The notes beneath the pieces were generated by a model. It was not told the origin of the DNA. It did no database searches and saw nothing but the letters and a program-made list of their open reading frames with translations. From Pontederia crassipes (Eukaryota; Streptophyta; Magnoliopsida; Commelinales; Pontederiaceae): a stretch of 64,000 nt of DNA. Below are positions 49,374-63,298 of this stretch, in pieces. A program made the position numbers and the translations under genes. Location of the stretch: positions 1 through 64,000 of the forward strand of contig JAUKPH010000026.1 of NCBI GenBank assembly GCA_030549335.1, read 5' to 3'. The first letter of the stretch is position 1. Each line of letters starts with the position of its first letter.

Positions 49374-52300
49374 CGAAATTTCGCACCCCCGAAAAATTTT
49401 CATCCGAGTCCATTTTTTCGTCCCACTCATCTCACCATGCATCCACAGGCAGGAAAGCGTCGAAAATTTGGCATCTTTTGACAGCGTCAAAAATTTCGCA
49501 TTTTTTGACCTTCTTGGCTGAAAACACGAGTAAAAAGCGCACGCGCGAAATTTCGCACCTCCGGAAAATTTTCATCCGAGTCCATTTTTTCGTCCCAATC
49601 ATCTCACCATGCATCAACAGGCACGAAAGCGTCGAAAATTTGGCATCTTTTGACAGCGTGAAAAATTTGGCATTTTTTGACCTTCTTGGCTGAAAACACG
49701 AGTAAAATGCGAGCGCGCGAAATTTCGCACCCCCGGAAAATTTGCATCCGAGTCCATTTTTTCGTCCCAATCATCTCACCATGCATCAACAGACACGAAA
49801 GCATAAAAAATTTGGCATCTTTTGACAGCGTCACAAATTTAGCGTTTTTTGACCTTCTTGACTGAAAACACGAGTAAAAGGAGCGCGCGCGAAATTTCGC
49901 ACCCCCGAAAAATTTGCGCCTGAGTCCTTTTTTTCGTCCCAATCATCTCACCATTCAACAACAGGCACGAAGGTATCAAAAATTTGGCATCTTTTGACTG
50001 CGTCAAAAATTTCGAGTTTTTTGACCTTCTTGGCTGAAAACACGAGTAAAAGGCGCGCGCGCGAAATTTTGCACCCCCGAAAATTTTGTGCCTGAGTCCA
50101 TTTTTCGTCCCAATCATCTCACCATGCATCAACAGGCACGAAAGCGTAAAAAATTTGGCATCTTTTGACAGCGTCAAAAATTTCGCATTTTTTGACCTTC
50201 TTGGCTGAAAACACGAGTAAAAGGCGCGCGCGCGAAATTTCGCACCCCCAGAAAATTTGCATCCGAGTCCATTTTTTCGTCCCAATCATCTCACCATGCA
50301 TCAACAGGCACGATAGCGTCGAAAATTTGGCATCTTTTGATAGCGTAAAAAATTTCGCATTTTTTGACCTTCTTGGCTGAAAACACGAGTAAAAAGCGCG
50401 CGCGCGAAATTTCGCACTCCCGGAAAATTTTCATCCGAGTCCTATTTTTCGTCCCACTCATCTCACCATGCATCAACAGGCAGGAAAGCGTCGAAAATTT
50501 GGCATCTTTTGACAGCGTCAAAAATTTCGCATTTTTTGACCTTCTTGGCTGAAAACACGAGGAACAAGCGCGGGCGCAAAATTTCGCACCCCCGGAAAAT
50601 TTTCATCCGAGTCCATTTTTTCGTCCCAATCATCTCACCATGCATCAACAGGCACGATAGCGTCGAAAATTTGGCATCTTTTGACAGCATCAAAAATTTC
50701 GCATTTTTTGACCTTCTTGGCTGAAAAGACGAGTAAAAGGCGCGCGCGCGAAATTTCGCACCCCCAGAAAATTTGCGCCTGAGTCCTTTTTTTCGTCCCA
50801 ATGATCTCACCATGCATCAATAGGCACGAAAGCGTCAAAAATTTGGAATCTTTTGACAGCGTCAAAAACTTCGCATTTTTTGACCTTCTTGGTTGAAAAC
50901 ACGAGTAAAAAGCGCGGGCGCGAAATTTCGCACCCCCGGAAAATTTTCATCCGAGTCCTTTTTTTCGTCCCAATCAGCTCACCATGCATCAACAGACAGG
51001 AAAGCGTAAAAAATTTGGCATCTTTTGACAGCATCAAAAATTTTGCGTTTTTTGACCTTCTTGGCTGAAAACACGAGTAAAAAGCGCGCGCGCGAAATTT
51101 CGCACCCCCGAAAAATTTGCGCCTGAGTCCTTTTTTTCGTCCCAATCATCTCACCAATCATCAATAGGCACGAAAGTGTAAAATATTTGGCATCATTTGA
51201 CAGCATCAAAAATTTCACATTTTTTGACCTTCTTGGCTGAAAAGACGAGTAAAAGGCGCGCGCGCGAAATTTCGCACCCCTAGAAAATTTGCGCCTGAGT
51301 CCTTTTGTTCATCCCAACGATCTCACCATGCATCGATAGGCACGAAAGCGTCGAAAATTTGGCATCTTCTCACATCGTAAAAAATTTCGCATTTTTTGAC
51401 CTTCTTGGCTGAAAACACGAGTAAAAGGCACGCGCGCGAAATTTCGCACCCCCGAAAAATTTGCATCCGAGTCCATTTTTTCGTCCCAATCATCTCACCA
51501 TGCATCAACAGGCACGATAGCGTCAAAAATTTGGCATCTTTTGACAGCGTCAAAAATTTCGCGTTTTTTGACCTTCTTGGCTGAAAACACGAGGAACAAG
51601 CGCGGGCGCAAAATTTCGCACCCCGGAAAATTTTCATCCGAGTCCATTTTTTCGTCCCAATCATCTCACCATGCATCAATAGGCACGATAGCGTCGAAAA
51701 TTTGGCATCTTTTGACAGCGTCAAAAATTTCGCATTTTTTGACCTTCTTGGCTGAAAAGACCAGTAAAAGGCGCGCGCTGCGAAATTTCGCACCCCCAGA
51801 AAATTTGCGCCTGAGTCTTTTTTTTCGTCCCAATGATCTCACCATGCATCAATAGGCACGAAAGCGTCAAAAATTTGGAATCTTTTGACAGCGTCAAAAA
51901 CTTCGCATTTTTTGACCTTCTTGGCTGAAAACACGAGTAAAAAGCGCGCGCGCGAAATTTCGCACCCCCGGAAAATTTTCATCCGAGTCCTTTTTTTCGT
52001 CCCAATCAGCTCACCATGCATCAACAGACAGGAAAGCGTAAAAAATTTGGCATCTTTTGACAGCGTCAAAAATTTCGCATTTTTTGATCTTCTTGGCTGA
52101 AAACACGAGTAAAAAGCGCGCGCGCGAAATTTCGCACCTCCGAAAAATGTTCATCCGAGTCCATTTTTTCGTCCCAATCATCTCACCATGCATCAACAGG
52201 CACGAAAGCGTCGAAAATTTGGCATCTTTCGACAGCGTAAAAAATTTGGCATTTTTTGACGTTCTTGGCTGAAAACACGAGTAAAAGGCGCGCGCGCGAA

Positions 52301-53498
52301 ATTTCGCACCCCCGGAAAGTTTGCATCCGAGTCCATTTTTTCGTCCCAATCATCTCACCATGCATCAACAGGCACGAAAGCATCGAAAATTTGGCATCTT
52401 TTGACAGCGTTAAAAATTTAGCATTTTTTGACCTTCTTGACTGAAAACACGAGTAAAAGGCGCGCTTGAAATTTCGCACCCCCGAAAAATTTGCGCCTGA
52501 GTCCTTTTTTTCGTCCCAACGATCTCACCATGCATCAATAGGCACGAAAGCGTAAAAAATTTGGCATCTTTTGACAGCGTAAAAAATTTCGCGTTTTTTG
52601 ACCTTCTTGGCTGAAAACACGAGTAAAAGGCGCGCGCGCGAAATTTCGCACCCCCAGAAAATTTGCATCCGAGTCCATTTTTTCGTCCCAATCATCTCAC
52701 CATGCATCAACAGGCACGATAGCGTCGAAAATTTGACATCTTTTGATAGTGTAAAAAATTTCACATTTTTTGACCTTCTTGGCTGAAAACAAGAGTAAAA
52801 AGCGCGCGCGCGAAATTTTGCACCCCCGGAAAACTTTCATCCGAGTCCATTTTTTCGTCCCACTCATCTCACCATGCATCAATAGGCAGGAAAGCGTCGA
52901 AAATTTGGCATCTTTTGACAGCGTCAAAAATTTCGCATTTTTTGACCTTCTTGGCTGAAAACACGAGTAAAAAGCGCGCACGCGAAATTTCGCACCACCG
53001 GAAAATTTTCATCCGAGTCCATTTTTTCGTCCCAATCATCTCACCATGCATCAATAGGCACGAAAGCGTCGAAAATTTGGCATCTTTCGACAGCGTAAAA
53101 AATTTGGCATTTTTTGACGTTCTTGGCTGAAAACACGAGTAAAAGGCGCGCGCGCGAAATTTCGCACCCCCGGAAAATTTGCATCCGAGTCCATTTTTTC
53201 GTCCCAATCATCTCACCATGCATCAACAGGCACGAAAGCATCGAAAATTTGGCATCTTTTGACAGCGTAAAAAATTTAGCATTTTTTCACCTTCTTGACT
53301 GAAAACACGAGTAAAAAGCGCGCGCGCGAAATTTCGCACTCCCCGAAAATTTTCATCCGAGTCCTATTTTTCGTCCCACTCATCCCACCATGCATCAACA
53401 GGCAGGAAAGCGTCGAAAATTTGGCATCTTTTGACAGCGTCAAAAATTTCGCATTTTTTGACCTTCTTGGCTGAAAACACGAGTAAAAAGCGCGCTCG
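49374..53498. repeat. Early form of the domain 3 HOR
   Basis: From 50.4 kb the monomer order is the same as in the HOR units that follow, but the unit is shorter: GCACTCCCGG at about 50,413 and its relative GCACTCCCCG at about 53,338 are 17 monomers apart. The block from about 50.85 to 52.9 kb matches 54.12-56.2 kb at offset 3,266 bp (19 monomers minus 2 bp). The paired markers GAGGAACAAG (50,559 and 51,591) and AAAACTTCGC (about 50,873 and 51,899) already show the 6-monomer spacing seen later. Confidence 0.75.
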
Positions 53499-56400
53499 CG
53501 AAATTTCGCCCCCCCGGAAAATTTTCATCCGAGTCCATTTTTTCGTCCCAATCATCTCACCATGCATTAACAGGCACGAAAGCATCAAAAATTTGGCATC
53601 TTTTGACAGTGTCAAAAATTTTGCATTTTTTGACCTTCTTGGCTGAAAACACGAGTAAAAGGCACGCGGGCGAAATTTCGCACCCCCGGAAAATTTGCAT
53701 CCGAGTCCATTTTTTCGTCCCAATCATCTCACCATGCATCAACAGGCACGATAGCATCGAAAATTTGGCATCTTTTGACAGCGTCAAAAATTTCGCGTTT
53801 TTTGACCTTCTTGGCTGAAAACACGAGGAACAAGCGCGGGCGCAAAATTTCGCACCCCTGGAAAATTTTCATCCGAGTCCATTTTTTCGTCCCAATCATC
53901 TCACCATGCATCAACAGGCACGATAGCGTCGAAAATTTGGCATCTTTTGACAGCGTCAAAAATTTCGCATTTTTTGACCTTCTTGGCTGAAAAGACGAGT
54001 AAAAGGCGCGCGCGCGAAATTTCGCACCCCCAGAAAATTTGCGCCTGAGTCCTTTTTTTCGTCCCAATGATCTCACCATGCATCAATAGGCACGAAAGCG
54101 TAAAAAATTTGGAATCTTTTGACAGCGTCAAAAACTTCGCATTTTTTGACCTTCTTGGTTGAAAACACGAGTAAAAAGCGCGCGCGCGAAATTTCGCACC
54201 CCCGGAAAATTTTCATCCGAGTCCTTTTTTTCGTCCCAATCAGCTCACCATGCATCAACAGACAGGAAAGCGTAAAAAATTTGGCATCTTTTGACAGCGT
54301 CAAAAATTTTGCGTTTTTTGACCTTCTTGGCTGAAAACACGAGTAAAAAGCGCGCGCGCGAAATTTCGCACCCCCGAAAAATTTGCGCCTGAGTCCTTTT
54401 TTTCGTCCCAATCATCTCACCATTCATCAATAGGCACGAAAGTGTAAAATATTTGGCATCTTTTGACAGCGTCAAAAATTTCACATTTTTTGACCTTCTT
54501 GGCTGAAAAGACGAGTAAAAGGCCCGCGCGCGAAATTTCGCACCCCTAGAAAATTTGCGCCTGAGTCCTTTTTTTCGTCCCAACGATCTCACCATGCATC
54601 GATAGGCACGAAAGCGTCGAAAATTTGGCATCTTCTCACATCGTAAAAAATTTCGCATTTTTTGACCTTCTTGGCTGAAAACACGAGTAAAAGGCACGCG
54701 CGCGAAATTTCGCACCCCCGAAAAATTTGCATCCGAGTCCATTTTTTCGTCTCAATCATCTCACCATGCATCAACAGGCACGATAGCGTCGAAAATTTGG
54801 CATCTTTTGACAGCGTCAAAAATTTCGCGTTTTTTGACCTTCTTGGCTGAAAACACGAGGAACAAGCGCGGGCGCAAAATTTCGCACCCCGGAAAATTTT
54901 CATCCGAGTCCATTTTTTCGTCCCAATCATCTCACCATGCATCAACAGGCACGATAGCGTCGAAAATTTGGCATCTTTTGACAGCGTCAAAAATTTCGCA
55001 TTTTTTGACCTTCTTGGCTGAAAAGACCAGTAAAAGGCGCGCGCAGCGAAATTTCGCACCCCCAGAAAATTTGCGCCTGAGTCCTTTTTTTCGTCCCAAT
55101 GATCTCACCATGCATCAATAGGCACGAAAGCGTCAAAAATTTGGAATCTTTTGACAGCGTCAAAAACTTCGCATTTTTTGACCTTCTTGGCTGAAAACAC
55201 GAGTAAAAAGCGCGCGCGCGAATTTTCGCACCCCCGGAAAATTTTCATCCGAGTCCTTTTTTTCGTCCCAATCAGCTCACCATGCATCAACAGACAGGAA
55301 AGCGTAAAAAATTTGGCATCTTTTGACAGCGTCAAAAATTTCGCGTTTTTTGATCTTCTTGGCTGAAAACACGAGTAAAAAGCGCGCGCGCGAAATTTTG
55401 CACCTCCGGAAAATGTTCATCCGAGTCCATTTTTTCGTCCCAATCATCTCACCATGCATCAACAGGCACGAAAGCGTCGAAAATTTGGCATCTTTCGACA
55501 GCGTAAAAAATTTGGCATTTTTTGACGTTCTTGGCTGAAAACACGAGTAAAAGGCGCGCGCGCGAAATTTCGCACCCCCGGAAAATTTGCATCCGAGTCC
55601 ATTTTTTCGTCCCAATCATCTCACCATGCATCAACAGGCACGAAAGCATCAAAAATTTGGCATCTTTTGACAGCGTCAAAAATTTAGCATTTTTTGACCT
55701 TCTTGACTGAAAACACGAGTAAAAGGCGCGCTTGAAATTTCGCACCCCCGAAAAATTTGCGCCTGAGTCCTTTTTTTCGTCCCAATGATCTCACCATGCA
55801 TCAATAGGCACGAAAGCGTAAAAAATTTGGCATCTTTTGACAACGTAAAAAATTTCGCGTTTTTTGACCTTCTTGGCTGAAAACACGAGTAAAAGGCGCG
55901 CGCGCGAAATTTCGCACCCCCAGAAAATTTGCATCCGAGTCCATTTTTTCGTCCCAATCATCTCACCATGCATCAACAGGCACGATAGCGTCGAAAATTT
56001 GACATCTTTTGATAGTGTAAAAAATTTCACATTTTTTGACCTTCTTGGCTGAAAACACGAGTAAAAAGCGCGCGCGCGAAATTTTGCACCCCCGGAAAAC
56101 TTTCATCCGAGTCCATTTTTTCGTCCCACTCATCTCACCATGCATCAATAGGCAGGACAGCGTCGAAAATTTGGCATCTTTTGACAGCGTCAAAAATTTC
56201 GCATTTTTTGACCTTCTTGGCTGAAAACACGAGTAAAAAGCGCGCACGCGAAATTTCGCACCACCGGAAAATTTTCATCCGAGTCCATTTTTTCGTCCCA
56301 ATCATCTCACCATGCATCAATAGGCACGAAAGCGTCGAAAATTTTGCATCTTTTGACAGCGTAAAAAATTTGGCGTTTTTTGACCTTCTTGGCTGAAAAC

Positions 56401-57108
56401 ACGAGTAAAAGGCGCGCGCGCGAAATTTCGCACCCCCAAAAAATTTGCGCCTGAGTCCTTTTTTTCGTCCCAATCATCTCACCATTCATCAACAGGCACG
56501 AAGGTATCAAAAATTTGGCATCTTTTGACTGCGTCAAAAATTTCGAGTTTTTTGACCTTCTTGGCTGAAAACACGAGTAAAAGGCGCGCGCGCGAAATTT
56601 TGCACCCCCGAAAATTTTGTGCCTGAGTCCATTTTTTCGTCCCAATCATCTCACCATGCATCAACAGGCACGAAAGCGTAAAAAATTTGGCATCTTTTGA
56701 CAGCGTCAAAAATTTCGCATTTTTTGACCTTCTTGGCTGAAAACACGAGTAAAAGGCGCGCGCGCGAAATTTCGCACCCCCAGAAAATTTGCATCCGAGT
56801 CCATTTTTTCGTCCCAATCATCTCACCATGCATCAACAGGCACGATAGCGTCGAAAATTTGGCATCTTTTGATAGCGTAAAAAATTTCGCATTTTTTGAC
56901 CTTCTTGGCTGAAAACACGAGTAAAAAGCGCGCGCGCGAAATTTCGCACTCCCGGAAAATTTTCATCCGAGTCCTATTTTTCGTCCCACTCATCCCACCA
57001 TGCATCAACAGGCAGGAAAGCGTCAAAAAATTGGCATCTTTTGACAGCGTCAAAAATTTCGCATTTTTTGACCTTCTTGGCTGAAAACACGAGTAAAAAG
57101 CGCGCGCG
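53499..57108. repeat. Domain 3 HOR unit 1, 21 monomers (3,610 bp)
   Basis: Starts at a monomer with TTTCGCCCCCCCGG and ends before the next such monomer at 57,109. Contains two GAGGAACAAG monomers (53,825 and 54,857) and two AAAACTTCGC monomers (about 54,131 and 55,162), each pair six monomers apart. So a block of about three monomers is present twice within the unit. Other ordered markers: AAAGTGTAAAATATTTGG, TTCTCACATCG, TTTTTTGATCTTC with AATGTTCATC, TTTTTTGACGTTC, GCGCGCTTGAAA, GGAAAACTTTCATC, CACCACCGG. Confidence 0.85.
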
Positions 57109-59688
57109 CGAAATTTCGCCCCCCCGGAAAATTTTCATCCGAGTCCATTTTTTCGTCCCAATCATCTCACCATGCATTAACAGGCACGAAAGCATCAAAA
57201 ATTTGGCATCTTTTGACAGTGTCAAAAATTTCGCATTTTTTGACCTTCTTGGCTGAAAACACGAGTAAAAGGCACGCGGGCGAAATTTCGCACCCCCGGA
57301 AAATTTGCATCCGAGTCCATTTTTTTGTCCCAATCATCTCACCATGCATCAACAGGCACGATAGCATCGAAAATTTGGCATCTTTTGACAGCGTCAAAAA
57401 TTTCGCGTTTTTTGACATTCTTGGCTGAAAACACGAGGAACAAGCGCGGGCGCAAAATTTCGCACCCCTGGAAAATTTTCATCCGAGTCCATTTTTTCGT
57501 CCCAATCATCTCACCATGCATCAACAGGCACGATAGCGTCGAAAATTTGGCATCTTTTGACAGCGTCAAAAATTTCGCATTTTTTGACCTTCTTGGCTGA
57601 AAAGACCAGTAAAAGGCGCGCGCGCGAAATTTCGCACCCCCAGAAAATTTGCGCCTGAGTCCTTTTTTTCGTCCCAATGATCTCACCATGCATCAATAGG
57701 CACGAAAGCGTCAAAAATTTGGAATCTTTTGACAGCGTCAAAAACTTCGCATTTTTTGACCTTCTTGGCTGAAAACACGAGTAAAAAGCGCGCGCGCGAA
57801 TTTTCGCACCCCCGGAAAATTTTCATCCGAGTCCTTTTTTTCGTCCCAATCAGCTCACCATGCATCAACAGACAGGAAAGCGTAAAAAATTTGGCATCTT
57901 TTGACAGCGTCTAAAATTTCGCGTTTTTTGATCTTCTTGGCTGAAAACACGAGTAAAAAGCGCGCGCGCGAAATTTCGCACCTCCGGAAAATGTTCATCC
58001 GAGTCCATTTTTTCGTCCCAATCATCTCACCATGCATCAACAGGCACGAAAGCGTCGAAAATTTGGCATCTTTCAACAGCGTAAAAAATTTGGAATTTTT
58101 TGACGTTCTTGGCTGAAAACCCGAGTAAAAGGCGCGCGCGCGAAATTTCGCACCCCCGGAAAATTTGCATCCGAGTCCATTTTTTCGTCCCAATCATCTC
58201 ACCATGCATCAACAGGCACGAAAGCATCGAAAATTTGGCATCTTTTGACAGCGTCAAAAATTTAGCATTTTTTGACCTTCTTGACTGAAAACACGAGTAA
58301 AAGGCGCGCTTGAAATTTCGCACCCCCGAAAAATTTGCGCCTGAGTCCTTTTTTTCGTCCCAATGATCTCACCATGCATCAATAGGCACGAAAGCGTAAA
58401 AAATTTGGCATCGTTTGACAGCGTAAAAAATTTCGCGTTTTTTGACCTTCTTGGCTGAAAACACGAGTAAAAGGCGCGCGCGCGAAATTTCGCACCCCTA
58501 GAAAATTTGCATCCGAGTCCATTTTTTCGTCCCAATCATCTCACCATGCATCAACAGGCACGATAGCGTCGAAAATTTGACATCTTTTGATAGTGTAAAA
58601 AATTTCACATTTTTTGACCTTCTTGGCTGAAAACACGAGTAAAAAGCGCGCGCGCGAAATTTTGCACCCCCGGAAAACTTTCATCCGAGTCCATTTTTTC
58701 GTCCCACTCATCTCACCATGCATCAATAGGCAGGAAAGCATCGAAAATTTGGCATCTTTTGACAGCGTCAAAAATTTCGCATTTTTTGACCTTCTTGGCT
58801 GAAAACACGAGTAAAAAGCGCGCACGCGAAATTTCGCACCACCGGAAAATTTTCATCCGAGTCCATTTTTTCGTCCCAATCATCTCACCATGCATCAATA
58901 GGCACGAAAGCATCGAAAATTTGGCATCTTTTGACAGCGTAAAAAATTTGGCGTTTTTTGACCTTCTTGGCTGAAAACACGAGTAAAAGGCGCGCGCGCG
59001 AAATTTCGCACCCCCAAAAAATTTGCGCCTGAGTCCTTTTTTTCGTCCCAATCATCTCACCATTCATCAACAGGCACGAAGGTATCAAAAATTTGGCATC
59101 TTTTGACTGCGTCAAAAATTTCGAGTTTTTTGACCTTCTTGGCTGAAAACACGAGTAAAAGGCGCGCGCGCGAAATTTTGCACCCCCGAAAATTTTGTGC
59201 CTGAGTCCATTTTTTCGTCCCAATCATCTCACCATGCATCAACAGGCACGAAAGCGTAAAAAATTTGGCATCTTTTGACAGCGTCAAAAATTTCGCATTT
59301 TTTGACCTTCTTGGCTGAAAACACGAGTAAAAGGCGCGCGCGCGAAATTTCGCACCCCCAGAAAATTTGCATCCGAGTCCATTTTTTCGTCCCAATCATC
59401 TCACCATGCATCAACAGGCACGATAGCGTCGAAAATTTGGCATCTTTTGATAGCGTAAAAAATTTCGCATTTTTTGACCTTCTTGGCTGAAAACACGAGT
59501 AAAAAGCGCGCGCGCGAAATTTCGCACTCCCGGAAAATTTTCATCCGAGTCCTATTTTTCGTCCCACTCATCCCACCATGCATCAACAGGCAGGAAAGCG
59601 TCAAAAATTTGGCATCTTTTGACAGCGTCAAAAATTTCGCATTTTTTTACCTTCTTGGCTGAAAACACGAGTAAAAAGCGCGCGCGCG
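57109..59688. repeat. Domain 3 HOR unit 2, 15 monomers (2,580 bp)
   Basis: Same as unit 1 but lacking six consecutive monomers. There is one GAGGAACAAG monomer (57,435) and one AAAACTTCGC monomer (about 57,741). The AAAGTGTAAAATATTTGG and TTCTCACATCG monomers are missing. The surviving GAGGAACAAG monomer has the CACCCCTGG of the first copy in unit 1, followed by the AAAAGACCAG of the second. So the join is a crossover between the two six-monomer-spaced copies. Confidence 0.85.
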
Positions 59689-62600
59689 CGAAATTTCGCC
59701 CCCCCGGAAAATTTTCATCCGAGTCCATTTTTTCGTCCCAATCATCTCACCATGCATTAACAGGCACGAAAGCATCAAAAATTTGGCATCTTTTGACAGT
59801 GTCAAAAATTTCGCATTTTTTGACCTTCTTGGCTGAAAACACGAGTAAAAGGCACGCGGGCGAAATTTCGCACCCCCGGAAAATTTGCATCCGAGTCCAT
59901 TTTTTTGTCCCAATCATCTCACCATGCATCAACAGGCACGATAGCATCGAAAATTTGGCATCTTTTGACAGCGTCAAAAATTTCGCGTTTTTTGACCTTC
60001 TTGGCTGAAAACACGAGGAACAAGCGCGGGCGCAAAATTTCGCACCCCTGGAAAATTTTCATCCGAGTCCATTTTTTCGTCCCAATCATCTCACCATGCA
60101 TCAACAGGCACGATAGCGTCGAAAATTTGGCATCTTTTGACAGCGTCAAAAATTTCGCATTTTTTGACCTTCTTGGCTGAAAAGACCAGTAAAAGGCGCG
60201 CGCGCGAAATTTCGCACCCCCAGAAAATTTGCGCCTGAGTCCTTTTTTCGTCCCAATGATCTCACCATGCATCAATAGGCACGAAAGCGTCAAAAATTTG
60301 GAATCTTTTGACAGCGTCAAAAACTTCGCATTTTTTGACCTTCTTGGTTGAAAACACGAATAAAAAGCGCGCGCGCGAAATTTCGCACCCCCGGAAAATT
60401 TTCATCCGAGTCCTTTTTTTCGTCCCAATCAGCTCACCATGCATCAACAGACAGGAAAGCGTAAAAAATTTGGCATCTTTTGACAGCGTCAAAAATTTTG
60501 CGTTTTTTGCCCTTCTTGGCTGAAAACACGAGTAAAAAGCGCGCGCGCGAAATTTCGCACCCCCGAAAAATTTGCGCCTGAGTCCTTTTTTTCGTCCCAA
60601 TCATCTCACCATTCATCAATAGGCACGAAAGTGTAAAATATTTGGCATCTTTTGACAGCGTCAAAAATTTCACATTTTTTGACCTTCTTGGCTGAAAAGA
60701 CGAGTAAAAGGCGCGCGCGCGAAATTTCGCACCCCTAGAAAATTTGCGCCTGAGTCCTTTTTTCGTCCCAACGATCTCACCATGCATCGATAGGCACGAA
60801 AGCGTCGAAAATTTGGCATCTTCTCACATCGTAAAAAATTTCGCATTTTGTGACCTTCTTGGCTGAAAACACGAGTAAAAGGCACGCGCGCGAAATTTCG
60901 CACCCCCGAAAAATTTGCATCCGAGTCCATTTTTTCGTCCCAATCATCTCACCATGCATCAACAGGCACGATAGCGTCGAAAATTTGGCATCTTTTGACA
61001 GCGTCAAAAATTTCGCGTTTTTTTACCTTCTTGGCTGAAAACACGAGGAACAAGCGCGGGCGCAAAATTTCGCACCCCGGAAAATTTTCATCCGAGTCCA
61101 TTTTTTCGTCCCAATCATCTCACCATGCATCAACAGGCACGATAGCGTCGAAAATTTGGCATCTTTTGACAGCGTCAAAAATTTCGCATTTTTTGACCTT
61201 CTTGGCTGAAAAGACCAGTAAAAGGCGCGCGCGCGAAATTTCGCACCCCCAGAAAATTTGCGCCAGAGTCCTTTTTTTCGTCCCAATGATCTCACCATGC
61301 ATCAATAGGCACGAAAGCGTCAAAAATTTGGAATCTTTTGACAGCGTCAAAAACTTCGCATTTTTTGACCTTCTTGGCTGAAAACACGAGTAAAAAGCGC
61401 GCGCGCGAAATTTCGCACCCCCGGAAAATTTTCATCCGAGTCCTTTTTTTCGTCCCAATCAGCTCACCATGCATCAACAGACAGGAAAGCGTAAAAAATT
61501 TGGCATCTTTTGACAGCGTCAAAAATTTCGCGTTTTTTGATCTTCTTGGCTGAAAACACGAGTAAAAAGCGCGCGCGCGCGAAATTTCGCACCTCCGGAA
61601 AATGTTCATCCGAGTCCATTTTTTCGTCCCAATCATCTCACCATGCATCAACAGGCACGAAAGCGTCGAAAATTTGGCATCTTTCGACAGCGTAAAAAAT
61701 TTCGCATTTTTTGACGTTCTTGGCTGAAAACCCGAGTAAAAGGCGCGCGCGAGAAATTTCGCACCCCCGGAAAATTTGCATCCGAGTCCATTTTTTCGTC
61801 CCAATCATCTCACCATGCATCAACAGGCACGAAAGCATCGAAAATTTGGCATCTTTTGACAGCGTCAAAAATTTAGCATTTTTTGACCTTCTTGACTGAA
61901 AACACGAGTAAAAGGCGCGCTTGAAATTTCGCACCCCCGAAAAATTTGCGCCTGAGTCCTTTTTTTCGTCCCAATGATCTCACCATGCATCAATAGGCAC
62001 GAAAGCGTAAAAAATTTGGCATCTTTTGACAGCGTAAAAAATTTCGCGTTTTTTGACCTTCTTGGCTGAAAACACGAGTAAAAGGCGCGCGCGCGAAATT
62101 TCGCACCCCTAGAAAATTTGCATCCGAGTCCATTTTTTCGTCCCAATCATCTCACCATGCATCAACAGGCACGATAGCGTCGAAAATTTGACATCTTTTG
62201 ATAGTGTAAAAAATTTCACATTTTTTGACCTTCTTGGCTGAAAACACGAGTAAAAAGCGCGCGCGCGAAATTTTGCACCCCCGGAAAACTTTCATCCGAG
62301 TCCATTTTTTCGTCCCACTCATCTCACCATGCATCAATAGGCAGGAAAGCATCGAAAATTTGGCATCTTTTGACAGCGTCAAAAATTTCGCATTTTTTGA
62401 CCTTCTTGGCTGAAAACACGAGTAAAAAGCGCGCACGCGAAATTTCGCACCACCGGAAAATTTTCATCCGAGTCCATTTTTTCGTCCCAATCATCTCACC
62501 ATGCATCAATAGACACGAAAGCGTCGAAAATTTGGCATCTTTTGACAGCGTAAAAAATTTAGCATTTTTTGACCTTCTTGACTGAAAACACGAGTAAAAG

Positions 62601-63298
62601 GCGCACGCGCGAAATTTCGCACCCCCGAAAAATTTGCGCCTGAGTCCATTTTTTTGTCCCAATCATCTCACCATGCATCAACAGGCACGAAAGCGTCAAA
62701 AATTTGGCATCTTTCGACAGCGTAAAAAATTTGGCATTTTTTGACGTTCTTGGCTGAAAACACGAGTAAAAGGCGCGCGCTGCGAAATTTCGCACCCCCG
62801 GAAAATTTGCATCCGAGTCCATTTTTTCGTCCCAATCATCTCACCATGCATCAACAGGCACGAAAGCGTAAAAAATTTGGCATCTTTTGACAGCGTCAAA
62901 AATTTCGCATTTTTTTACCTTCTTGGCTGAAAACACGAGTAAAAGGCGCGCGCGCGAAATTTCGCACCCCCAGAAAATTTGCATCCGAGTCCATTTTTTC
63001 GTCCCAATCATCTCACCATGCATCAACAGGCACGATAGCGTCGAAAATTTGGCATCTTTTGATAGCGTAAAAAATTTCGCATTTTTTGACCTTCTTGGCT
63101 GAAAACACGAGTAAAAAGCGCGCGCGCGAAATTTCGCACTCCCGGAAAATTTTCATCCGAGTCCTATTTTTCGTCCCACTCATCCCACCATGCATCAACA
63201 GGCAGGAAAGCGTCGAAAATTTGGCATCTTTTGACAGCGTCAAAATTTTCGCATTTTTTGACCTTCTTGGCTGAAAACACGAGTAAAAAGCGCGCGCG
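59689..63298. repeat. Domain 3 HOR unit 3, 21 monomers (3,610 bp)
   Basis: Full-length form again, with GAGGAACAAG at 60,015 and 61,045 and AAAACTTCGC at about 60,321 and 61,351. After the first GAGGAACAAG monomer it has AAAAGACCAG (near 60,181) where unit 1 has AAAAGACGAG, so this point carries the sequence typical of the second copy: a chimaeric junction. Near 62.5-62.8 kb two monomers also differ from units 1 and 2 (TTTAGCATTTTTTG and TTTTTTGACGTTC in place of the GAAGGTATC and GAAAATTTTGTGCC monomers). Confidence 0.85.

Larger units (their letters stand above)
35592..53498. repeat. Domain 3a: diverged, irregular satellite
   Basis: About 104 monomers, more varied than elsewhere. Typical features are GCGCCTGAGTCC followed by a longer T-tract, CTCACCATTC, AAAAGCGCGCG, CTTGACTGAAAA, GCGCGCTTGAAATTT and AAAAGACGAG. 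The rare marker GAGGAACAAGCGCGGGCG occurs at 39,698, 43,487 and 47,266, i.e. spaced 3,789 and 3,779 bp (22 monomers), then at 50,559 and 51,591. This suggests a worn 22-monomer HOR broken by indels and local exchange. The abnormal-length monomers of the window all lie here. Confidence 0.75.
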
